NCBI GenBank assembly: GCA_045595285.1
Contig: JAZOAC010000135.1
Coordinates: forward strand, 26,546 to 90,545
Reading direction: 5' to 3'
Source: UBA1731 sp045595285
GTDB taxonomy: Bacteria; Verrucomicrobiota; Kiritimatiellia; RFP12; UBA1067
Length of the DNA: 64,000 bases
The translations under genes were made by a program, and so were the position numbers. The number at the start of each line of letters is the position of its first letter. Position 1 is the first letter of the stretch. Shown piece by piece: positions 55,286 to 62,376 of the stretch. Under the pieces are notes generated by a model. The model saw nothing but the letters and a program-made list of their open reading frames with translations. It was not told where the DNA came from and made no database searches.

Positions 55286-55807
55286 TCATCGATAGACCTC
55301 CTCTTTCCATTCGTATGGTTCGGAATATGATTCACCAAGCATCGTCTCAACCATGAACCTGAGAACGCGCGCACCGTTGAAGAGTTCATGGTATCTTACA
55401 CGTCCGGCAGATGCAACCGCCGCCCGTTCCGTGTCGTGAGCCTGATATTGCAGGATCTTCTCGGCGAGATCCACCGCGTCATCGAACCATACGGTCTCAC
55501 GGTCCGTGAAGAATCGTTACATCTGGTTCTTCGAGGACTGGAACGTAAGTATCCCATAACCCATCAGATGTGCGATGCGATCCGACGAATACCACTTGTC
55601 CCCTTCCTTGCGGTTCAGGTTGAGCGACATCTTGCTCGTGGCGAGAACATCTTCATAGTCCGCACCCCAAATGGACGGCCTGTCCGCGCCAAATATGTCA
55701 ATGCGCAGCTTGCCTTCAAGCTTTGGCCTAAGTTCCTTCCAAAAGCAAGACAAATAATAATCGACCAATTCAGGTTTACAGCATTTGATATTATCCCAAT
55801 CCTGCAA
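55286..55807 (-). pseudogene. Remnant of a CgeB-like glycosyltransferase, split by a stop codon
   Basis: Two pieces in one frame: residues beginning QDWDNIKCCKPELVDYYLS through SSDRIAHLMGYGILTFQ, then TAA at 55517-55519, then RFFTDRETVWFDDAVDLAEK to EWKEEVYR. The blocks SSDRIAHLMGYG and WFDDAVDLAEKI are those of the C-terminal half of glycosyl-transferase-group-1/CgeB-like enzymes (SSRI-x-E-x-x-A-x-G, then W-x-D-x-E-x-L). The N-terminal half is missing and the remnant starts right after the HipA-like gene. It is thus truncated and interrupted, and probably not functional. Confidence 0.65.
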
Positions 55808-55813
55808 ATCTTG

Positions 55814-57172
55814 TTAATCCTGTCCTATTAACACTTCCCAATGGCCGTTTTTTGCAGCTCCAACGCGCCGTATTCTGCCGGCATCGGCAAGCTCCTTTAT
55901 ACGACGTGCGACCGTTCGACGCGGCACACCCATAAGCTTCGACAATTCGTCATAGCTGACAAACGGATCGGCCTTGAGGTTTGCGATAATTTGCAGTGCC
56001 AACGATTCGTTATTTACAGGATTTACAGTGCCACATTTTGTTGGTATCTCAAATATATCATCTGCCCTTTGAGTAAGTTCCTCAATTTTCATAATGCGGC
56101 TTTGCAGAAACCTCTCTATTGAGCGCAGTCTGTCTTGCGGCAAGTTATGGTATTTGTGCCGTTTGAAGCGGAAACCCTTCAACGCCTTCATGCGCTCAAG
56201 CATGCTTTTCGTAATGCCACCCGGAAATCCCAGCCACTTTGAGTATAGCGCAGGCTTTACTCGCGAAACATATTTAGCCAAATCCCAAAACTCGTCAAGT
56301 TTATCGCCAGGACGATAAAGTGCCGGCGAAAACAGTCCGTAACCATTATCGAATATGGGAGCTGCACCAACTATCTCATTTTTATCATTATCAACCAAAT
56401 ACCCAAAATTTCCGAGATGACGGTCGGTGTTGAAAATGAGTGCGTCAAAGAAGAAAATGTCGGCAAAGCGTTTGTCTTCCAGAGCTTCTGCCACGTTCAT
56501 TATTCTTCCCGCTGGCAGATATCCAAACTTATCGCTAGTAAAAATATTGCAGGTCGAACACAAATAGCCTTTAAACTTGCTTAGCGAATATTCGACATGA
56601 TCAAGCCCCATCGCAGCAGCAATCTGTGAAGCATAATATTCGGAATAAGGCTCAAATCCCGTATTGGCAGCTCCATCCGTTCCAGATTTGTAAAGAACGA
56701 CCCTTCCATCGATTCTCCGCCAGCATTTCGCGAGCATTCCATTCGTCGAAAATTCAGGCGAAGATATCCAATCAAGGCACTCAATGGCAGACCCCATTCC
56801 GTTAAAAGCAGTGAGCGCAATCACCTGTGAAAATTCATTATCGTAAAGATTGCAATCCTTCCACGATCCCTTAAAATCATTCGGCACCACCCAATGAACA
56901 TCATTAAGCGATAAGCCGCGGCATATCTCGATTATGCCTCGAACATTTCGTGCATCAAGACCCGTCGCCGCCATTAATGCGTCTATGTTACGGCGATTAC
57001 GTGGCACCACACGACGAGACAGCCACCTCCAAAGATTTTCGTCAGAAACATCGCCCTTAAAATCAAGGGGCAGATAGCGATTATTCCCTTCATCTACCGA
57101 AACAATACGAACTCCTTGCGGTTCAATCCATTCAAACCGCAACAGTTCTTTATCTCGATGCTTCAGAATCAT
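55814..57172 (-). CDS. HipA-like kinase with C-terminal helix-turn-helix
   Basis: 452 residues. The kinase part shows VLYKSGTDGAANTG (Lys near 162), FFDALIFNTDRHLGNFGYL at 241-259 with the catalytic Asp250 and Asn255, and PIFDNGYG at 273-280 with the metal-binding Asp275, the arrangement of HipA-type Ser/Thr kinases. The last 60 residues (SYDELSKLMGVPRRTVARRIKELADAGRIRRVG) form a winged helix-turn-helix. Classical HipA toxins phosphorylate glutamyl-tRNA synthetase and rely on a separate HipB repressor; here no small hipB gene is next to it, and the DNA-binding unit is in the same chain. Function as toxin, regulator or both is open. No clear ribosome binding site is seen before the ATG. Confidence 0.75.
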   Translation of the reverse strand: MILKHRDKELLRFEWIEPQGVRIVSVDEGNNRYLPLDFKGDVSDENLWRWLSRRVVPRNRRNIDALMAATGLDARNVRGIIEICRGLSLNDVHWVVPNDFKGSWKDCNLYDNEFSQVIALTAFNGMGSAIECLDWISSPEFSTNGMLAKCWRRIDGRVVLYKSGTDGAANTGFEPYSEYYASQIAAAMGLDHVEYSLSKFKGYLCSTCNIFTSDKFGYLPAGRIMNVAEALEDKRFADIFFFDALIFNTDRHLGNFGYLVDNDKNEIVGAAPIFDNGYGLFSPALYRPGDKLDEFWDLAKYVSRVKPALYSKWLGFPGGITKSMLERMKALKGFRFKRHKYHNLPQDRLRSIERFLQSRIMKIEELTQRADDIFEIPTKCGTVNPVNNESLALQIIANLKADPFVSYDELSKLMGVPRRTVARRIKELADAGRIRRVGAAKNGHWEVLIGQD

Positions 57173-57488
57173 TTAACTAATCAACTTGAACTTACCCCGT
57201 CAAACATGCACATCTCAAATCATCTTTCACGAAAACATGGCGAATAATAGCACTTGCAGATATCAAAAGCAAGCGGGAAGTTGACGACTTTTGGATGACA
57301 AGGCAAAGTGAATGCGACAGCAAACTCTACCATGCCAAGACAACGGGCTTTTTGCCAGTTGTCTTTGATGAGAATATGATTCGGACCGATTCTCAACCGA
57401 TATTGTGCAAGGTAAGGACCCAAAGGCTATTGTAGCTCGCTAGGCATGCGTCCTTGCGCGTTCTTCAGCGGATTGGGGTTGCGAAGGT
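57173..57488. other. Intergenic stretch upstream of the HipA-like gene
   Basis: About 315 bases. A 67-codon minus frame (57220-57423) has no family resemblance. No TATAAT box as clear as elsewhere is seen. The stretch probably carries the HipA promoter and the end of the decayed genes to the right; I recognise nothing else. Confidence 0.35.
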
Positions 57489-58100
57489 TCATGTTCCACG
57501 ACCTGTGTTCGCCCCGGTATGGACATCGGCGTTCTCCTGCCGCCATTTTCCGGCGGCTTCGTCGATCGGATCGAAAATCTCCGCCTTCATGAGCGCGACC
57601 CTTCTTCCTTCAAGACTCTCGGGATCGACCGATGCGGCGGCACGTTTGAGTATGCGTTCAAGACCGTTGAGAAAGTCCGCCGTGTATATTTCGCCCATGA
57701 GCTTGGCGACAGGCGGCCCGCGCCGCAGTTCCCTGGGCTCATGGCGTTATCGAGAATGACCTTCCCATAAAGTTCTTCCTTGTCGCTATTGTAGCACATT
57801 ATTGCATTGTTCGCCGAATATGGAGAGTCGTCAACACCACAAGTTTTTCCCTCGGCAATGTACATGCCATTCATGTCGGTTACACCCCTTAAGACAGTGT
57901 CCGTTAGGGCGAAAATTCATGCCGAAAAACACACTAACATCGGCATTTGACACATTGTGGCCTAAATCGTCTACAACGTGTATTTTAATTTTTGCCAATG
58001 CTCCAGACCTTCTCGCTTCGCGGCAAGAAGAATCTTTGCTTAAAGCAAAAGCAGATGTTGCTGTAATTATCAATATTGCAATCACAAAAAACATTCTCAT
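57489..58100 (-). pseudogene. Decayed copy 1 of the secreted cassette protein, joined to an unrelated fragment
   Basis: The first 72 residues (MRMFFVIAILIITATSAFA signal, then KIKIHVVDDLGHNVSNADVSVF and GMNFRPNGHCLKG) match the intact secreted protein at 62377-63327. At CCCC 57885-57888 (GGGG on the coding strand) one extra base shifts the frame; removing it continues the match (VTDMNGMYIAEGKTCG). Just past that point similarity stops and a different sequence begins (IMCYNSDKEELYGKVILDNAMSP, and in another frame LMGEIYTADFLNGLERILKR to the stop at 57489). I do not recognise the second part with confidence; it may be the end of a CotH-like or other large protein. So this is a truncated, chimeric, frame-shifted remnant. 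Confidence 0.65.
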
Positions 58101-58119
58101 TTAAGACCGCCTTTCTCTA

Positions 58120-59607
58120 TTACTTTTTCATAGAATCTAAAATTAAAGCCTGTTCGACTGAAATCTTGTTGACACCAAACCAATTTTCTTCAATATTCCA
58201 TCCAGACCAATCGGTTGCACCCAATCCTACACCAAGCCCACGTCCTTTGAATAATTCCTGTATTTTCCAGGCTCCGCCAGATAATGTAAGCTGCCCGACT
58301 TCCGCATTTGCCAAAACATCCTCTGTCGGGGAATAGCAGTTTACGGCATTGGCGATCCCGGCAAATCTTCCACGCCACGAAAGTGATGCACGGAAATCAT
58401 TTGCCGGGAAAAGCTTGCTCCAATTGGCTGCCAAATAATTGGATGGAACCTTCTCCCATTCTTCATCGCACATGACAGAAGAAAACGATCCGTTATCATA
58501 CGCCTCCATCGAAACTGCCGCATTTAGCATGTAATACTTTGAATAATTGAGTCCGTGATCTTTCGCTGCGGACGACACAAGCATATTGCCAAGAGAATGT
58601 GCGAGCATCACTTTCTCTCCGGGAAGATCACGGCAGGACTGCACAAGCGCAGGTGCAGACTGAAAAGCATTCTTCACATTGACGTAATAATCTGGCGATA
58701 TCTGCTTATCCGAGAACATCAACGAGAACTGCGACCCGTCACCTTTCCAGTTCACCGCCGTGAACATGGACTTCATGCCCGAAAGCCGCAGGCGCTTGAA
58801 CATCTGATCGCCCCATTTGCGGGCATCTGCAGGATTTACGTTGTAACCGTGCACAAATACAAAGTGTTGTCCATCGCATTCCGAATCGGGGAGGTTGTTC
58901 GGCTCGTAGAGCCGTGACGGTTCGCCGCCGGTGCCGCCGCAGACGCTGCGGATGTTGAGCCACCGGTACATTTCCCTTACCGAAGAAATTGATATCGGCA
59001 TCGGGAATGAGAGGATTGTCTCATCGCCCAACTTCACCCCAAGCGTGACATTCTCATGCGATGCCGCTGCCTCGAATGCAAGGATGCCAGGCGCGTTGTC
59101 TTCGCCCAAAAGCTCCGATGGATTTATCTGCATTGCGTCATACTGAAGCGCGGTCAATGGCGCGGAATGCAAAGGCGTGTCAGCGTTTTTCGTAAAAGTA
59201 TCGTCAGTATATATCTTGCCTGCTTCATTCGGATTCACATCCACGGCACAGTAGCGCATGGCATTTTCGCCGTGTGCGGAGAGCTCGAACTTGACCGACG
59301 ATCCCCACGCATCGATGAACGGCTTCAGGTCGAGCCTTGCGGCAAAAAGGTTCACAAGGTCGTACCTTCCATTCACAACGCCGTCGGCGGCGTTTCGCGC
59401 ATTATATGCATAACGGACAAGATAGATAGTACCCCATTCTGAAAGAATGTTGTCGAAAGAATCGTATGTGTGGAAGATAGTGTTGCATAGTACATCAATT
59501 GTTTCGACACTATTGCCGAATTTGTCGTATGCATACGATCCAAGGACAATTAAATCATCATTGGCACCCGTAATTTTATTATGCTTGATGCAACCTCTGC
59601 AAAACAT
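58120..59607 (-). CDS. Alpha/beta hydrolase with Rhs-like N-terminal remnant, cassette copy 1 (internally deleted)
   Basis: About 495 residues. Residues 20-60 hold two Y-x-YD-x-F-x-N pieces (SYAYDKFGNSVET, HTYDSFDNILSEWG) typical of Rhs/YD repeats. The middle is unassigned. From about 270 an alpha/beta-hydrolase begins: FVFVHGYNVNP and VMLAHSLGNML with the nucleophile Ser. The end KGRGLGVGLGATDWSGWNIEEN is nearly identical to copy 2 (63324-64000). Compared with copy 2 about 95 residues are missing after VEQAL, and the tail reads out of frame; the old tail FYEKVIEKGGLK is still visible in another frame. Rhs remnants plus a lipase-like domain followed by a secreted partner suggest an old polymorphic-toxin cassette. 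A TATAAT ends 6 bases before the ATG at 59607. Confidence 0.6.
   Translation of the reverse strand: MFCRGCIKHNKITGANDDLIVLGSYAYDKFGNSVETIDVLCNTIFHTYDSFDNILSEWGTIYLVRYAYNARNAADGVVNGRYDLVNLFAARLDLKPFIDAWGSSVKFELSAHGENAMRYCAVDVNPNEAGKIYTDDTFTKNADTPLHSAPLTALQYDAMQINPSELLGEDNAPGILAFEAAASHENVTLGVKLGDETILSFPMPISISSVREMYRWLNIRSVCGGTGGEPSRLYEPNNLPDSECDGQHFVFVHGYNVNPADARKWGDQMFKRLRLSGMKSMFTAVNWKGDGSQFSLMFSDKQISPDYYVNVKNAFQSAPALVQSCRDLPGEKVMLAHSLGNMLVSSAAKDHGLNYSKYYMLNAAVSMEAYDNGSFSSVMCDEEWEKVPSNYLAANWSKLFPANDFRASLSWRGRFAGIANAVNCYSPTEDVLANAEVGQLTLSGGAWKIQELFKGRGLGVGLGATDWSGWNIEENWFGVNKISVEQALILDSMKK
58147..58260. repeat. Repeat copy 1 (about 93% identical to 63660-63773)
   Basis: 114 bases coding for the end of the hydrolase; I count 8 mismatches and no gaps against the other copy. 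Confidence 0.9.
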
Positions 59608-59613
59608 GTCCAC

Positions 59614-59619
59614 ATTATA
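59614..59619 (-). promoter_or_regulatory. -10 box (TATAAT) upstream of hydrolase copy 1
   Basis: Minus strand TTTTGATATAATGTGGAC then ATG; spacing of 6 bases suggests a leaderless start. It may be chance in an AT-rich spot of a decaying gene. Confidence 0.4.
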
Positions 59620-59657
59620 TCAAAACATTATCATTATCTCCTTAAAACAACTCTACA

Positions 59658-60830
59658 TCACCCATTCCCCTTGACGCGATTATGGTGTTTGCAGAGCATC
59701 TGGCAGTTCTTCTCGGATGTATCACCACCTTTCGACCATGCGGTGACATGATCAGCCTCCATCTCTCCAAATGCGTAGATACGCTTTGCATTCGCCCCGT
59801 GCGCCAGTACACAATCTGGGCAATTCGAAATTCCTTTCTCAACGGCGTCTTCTGTCTGTCTTCTGTAAACACGTTTAGCAACCGCTTCCTTGAATATTCT
59901 TATCCTTAAAAGCCTACGATCGGTTTCGCCGCCAAGGATATACTCAAAAATATTTCTCCTGTTCTTGATGATGTCATTGTCTGCATCCGCATAAAGAGCC
60001 TCCACTCGTGCCCACACTTCGTCAGGAGAGTACGGCTTATCATGATAAACTTCGTAAAGACGCCCCCATTCAACACCACGCATTTCATTTTTCACATCCT
60101 TGAACACCCCATCAATCCAATTCATCACACTGTTGAAATATGCCGTAATCTCGGCAATATCCGCATTATACTGATGATCTTTCATGTAATCCTTAACATG
60201 ACCTTTAGAGACCCATTCCAAAGCCTTTGCCAAGATGGCCTGTCTTTTCTCGTCGCCATCGACGAAATGTTTCCACTTATTCATATTCGCATTGGTCGAA
60301 TTGCTGAATACTGCTTTAGCGGCAGTTACAAAGGGCCCAGAATATGTCGCATTCAGAAGTTCCTGATCGTTAAGCGGTTTTCCCGCAATATTGATAGTCC
60401 TGAACCAGTCCTTTATTTCAGACTCCGGGTCATCGCCTTCCCCTTCGCAGATATAAATCGTAAGCGGTGTTTTTAGCAACCATCCATGGTGTGCAGGATC
60501 AAACTTGTGCGGCATCCCGTTTGCATCCAAAACATCCAGTTGTCCTGTCACGAACCGCCCAAAACTCGTTATGCGCTGTTGACCATCCAGAACTTCGTAC
60601 TCGTCACCGTTCTTCAAAAAGTAAATGAGACCAATTGGGTACTTCTTCAATAGCGACTCGACGACCGCAACATCATCCTTACCGTTCGCATAGATGTAAT
60701 TGCGCTGATACTCCGGCTGAATGACGAGTTTCCCGCTCCAGCCTCTAACACCTTTACCTTCCAGCGTGTTGTAGTAAAAACCTTTACAGATATCTCCTAC
60801 GGTTATGTCGGTGCGAAGTTCAGTTTTCAT
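59658..60830 (-). CDS. DUF262-HNH nuclease-type protein
   Basis: 390 residues. The DUF262 (ParB-like/GmrS-type) part has PEYQRNYIY, then YEVLDGQQRITSF with the D-G-Q-Q-R motif at 82-86, and later FRTINIAGKPLNDQE. The C-terminal HNH nuclease has paired Cys (CPDCVLAHG), MEADHVTAWSKGGDTSEKNCQMLCKHHNRVKG, with the His-Asn-His metal-finger order. Such proteins resemble GmrSD-type modified-DNA restriction enzymes and other defence nucleases that use nucleotide hydrolysis plus HNH cleavage. It lies 56 bases after a DNA adenine methyltransferase gene, making a restriction-modification-like pair. AAAGGA precedes the ATG. GC content is lower than in the housekeeping part, fitting acquisition. Confidence 0.88.
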   Translation of the reverse strand: MKTELRTDITVGDICKGFYYNTLEGKGVRGWSGKLVIQPEYQRNYIYANGKDDVAVVESLLKKYPIGLIYFLKNGDEYEVLDGQQRITSFGRFVTGQLDVLDANGMPHKFDPAHHGWLLKTPLTIYICEGEGDDPESEIKDWFRTINIAGKPLNDQELLNATYSGPFVTAAKAVFSNSTNANMNKWKHFVDGDEKRQAILAKALEWVSKGHVKDYMKDHQYNADIAEITAYFNSVMNWIDGVFKDVKNEMRGVEWGRLYEVYHDKPYSPDEVWARVEALYADADNDIIKNRRNIFEYILGGETDRRLLRIRIFKEAVAKRVYRRQTEDAVEKGISNCPDCVLAHGANAKRIYAFGEMEADHVTAWSKGGDTSEKNCQMLCKHHNRVKGNG

Positions 60831-60886
60831 ACAGACTATCCTTTCTTTGAAATTTATCTCCTACAGAAAATGCTGAGGACTACGAA

Positions 60887-61930
60887 TCACTTTTTATGAC
60901 GAATAAGAATACGGAAATACGGATACTCACCTCCAATATTCAAATCTTTATTATCATCTCCAATACGAAACTTTATTATCTCAAACTGTTCCGGACAGTA
61001 CTTATCAAGAAATGAGATCGGAACTCCCATAGCTCCATTGTAATCAGATGGAATCGCATCCGTAAATGGCACTTCGATAGCATCATAGTTGTCGTATTTC
61101 CGATATCCTTTACCCTTCACCTCCTTGTGACGCGAATACTTGATGTTATCCGCCATAGACATAAGTTGCAAGGGCAAATGCCGCCGACCATGCTCTACAT
61201 TGGTAAACCATCTGACGCCCGGCACACGAATAAATCCTTCCCGATAGTCGTGTGAATTATAGTAACTGAGAGATTTGTCCACCTCCATGGAAGACTTGAA
61301 ATAGCCTGCACCTCTAACAAATGGATTATCGAGCCATATTCGATTCTCCTTAATCAGAGGAAAAACTTCCTTATAGGTAATCGCGTTTCTATTCCCGATT
61401 ATTGCAAACTGTTTTTCCGCCACAAGTATCCACGCCAAGAACTCTCTAAAGAGCGAGAATGGAGGATTAGTTACAATTATGTCCGATTGATCACGCAGCT
61501 GTTTAACCTCATTGCTTCTGAAGTCTCCATCACCGTCAAGATACTCCCATTTTATGTCCTTGAAGTCGATCCGCCCATCTCCTGTCACATCACGGTCGAG
61601 AACGAAAATCTTTCCCCTTTCATTCAGCGGCGGCTTTCCGCCAGATGAATCGTAACTGAAGCGATCTCCGTACTTTGCAGTCTTTGCTTCTGGCGCATAA
61701 CTTGTCGATATCAGCTTCTTCAATCCAAGCGCAGAGAAGTTTTCCGCAAAATATCTGGTGAAATTACTCCACTCTGGATCGTCACACGGCAGAAGAACCG
61801 TCTTATTCCTAAACACATCGGCATCAAACTCAAGGTATGCGTTCATCTCGGTCTGAATGTCGGCATACTGCGTATAGAATTCGTCCTGCTTCGCTTTTTT
61901 CGCTTTGAGAAGTGATGTTGAATCTGCCAT
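60887..61930 (-). CDS. Adenine-specific DNA methyltransferase, EcoRI-methylase family
   Basis: 347 residues. Visible motifs are FYTQYADIQTEMNAYLEFD at the start, LPCDDPEWSNFTRYFAENF, the catalytic IIVTNPPFSLFREFL (N-P-P-F at 155-158) and later IGNRNAITYKEVFPLIKENRIW; this layout is that of the EcoRI-type N6-adenine methylases. It should methylate a short DNA site to protect it from a partner nuclease, here most likely the DUF262-HNH protein. GAGAGGAAAG stands right before the ATG at 61928-61930. A promoter at 62264 gives it a long leader with large RNA structures. Confidence 0.88.
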   Translation of the reverse strand: MADSTSLLKAKKAKQDEFYTQYADIQTEMNAYLEFDADVFRNKTVLLPCDDPEWSNFTRYFAENFSALGLKKLISTSYAPEAKTAKYGDRFSYDSSGGKPPLNERGKIFVLDRDVTGDGRIDFKDIKWEYLDGDGDFRSNEVKQLRDQSDIIVTNPPFSLFREFLAWILVAEKQFAIIGNRNAITYKEVFPLIKENRIWLDNPFVRGAGYFKSSMEVDKSLSYYNSHDYREGFIRVPGVRWFTNVEHGRRHLPLQLMSMADNIKYSRHKEVKGKGYRKYDNYDAIEVPFTDAIPSDYNGAMGVPISFLDKYCPEQFEIIKFRIGDDNKDLNIGGEYPYFRILIRHKK

Positions 61931-61981
61931 GCTCTTTCCTCTCTGTCCACCGCCGCAAAAAACGACAGGAGAGAGAAGATT

Positions 61982-62257
61982 CAGGGACACACCCTGTTGC
62001 TCATCTCATACTCTCACGAGGGTGCCCTGGAAGAAACCCAAATACGAATACAAGACGGCAAGAGAGTGCGCCCCTGAAAAGGGCGCATCTCTGCCAACTC
62101 GTCGTTCGTATTTTGAAAAAACTTTCCAGGGCTTTTTCGTGAGAACGTCGCGTTTGCAGTTACGCAAAATCAATTTTTTAGCGGATTTCCTTATCCGCCA
62201 CTTTTTACCTTTACGTCGGCAAGACCTCCTTGATGTTATTGTTGACGTTTGAAATTT
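61982..62257 (-). ncRNA. Candidate structured RNA in the leader of the methyltransferase gene
   Basis: Predicted transcript from about 62257 to the ATG at 61930. In order on the minus strand: AACGTC (62244-62249) pairing with GACGTT (62144-62149); within this a perfect AAGGAGG with no suitably spaced ATG or GTG, and the hairpin GCGGAT-AAGGAA-ATCCGC (62181-62198), which also overlaps a possible 7-codon leader frame (GTG at 62201, stop at 62178); then a giant nested hairpin 62012-62144; then CAGGG-TGTGT-CCCTG (61982-61996). The outer pair ends exactly where the giant hairpin begins. Not a class I recognise. Could be a regulatory leader, an independent RNA partner, or a dispersed repeat. Confidence 0.5.
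62012..62144 (-). repeat. Giant nested inverted repeat (133 bases)
   Basis: Four paired arms, given on the plus strand: TCTCACGA 62012-62019 with TCGTGAGA 62137-62144; GCCCTGGAA 62024-62032 with TTCCAGGGC 62124-62132; AATACGAA 62041-62048 with TTCGTATT 62105-62112; GGCAAGAGAGTGCGCCC 62057-62073 with GGGCGCATCTCTGCC 62081-62095 (two bulges). The loop is CTGAAAA. Internal loops between arms are about 4-9 bases on each side. Confidence 0.9.
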
Positions 62258-62263
62258 GGCTGT

Positions 62264-62269
62264 ATTTTA
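62264..62269 (-). promoter_or_regulatory. Extended -10 box (TATGGTAAAAT) of the methyltransferase leader
   Basis: Minus strand CATTTATGGTAAAATACAGCC, same TGG form as the promoters of lysS and the efflux operon. Transcription should start near 62257. Confidence 0.5.
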
Positions 62270-62376
62270 CCATAAATGACTCCCTCATACGGTATTCTTA
62301 CATTGAACATTGGGAATATAGCCTTCACATAGTTCATTCCACGATTTCATGGGCATATTATGACATGTCTCTAAAA

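Noticed and set aside
55800..55830. The ATCCTGTCCTATTAAC stretch and similar GGATTTACAG pieces near 56030 as a dispersed repeat
   Set aside because: Only short imperfect matches within this window; a genome-wide count would be needed.
57220..57423. 67-codon minus-strand frame
   Set aside because: Unusual composition, no start signal, no recognisable family.
62012..62144. Giant hairpin as a retron RNA
   Set aside because: No reverse transcriptase gene lies nearby, and the following gene is a methyltransferase.
62012..62144. Giant hairpin as a MITE or insertion-sequence end pair
   Set aside because: No clear target duplication or transposase is visible; still possible if many copies exist, so noted as an alternative, not called.
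62178..62201. Seven-codon leader peptide (GTG start, AAAGG before it)
   Set aside because: Very short, overlaps a perfect hairpin that explains the sequence, and has no amino-acid bias; mentioned only within the RNA entry.
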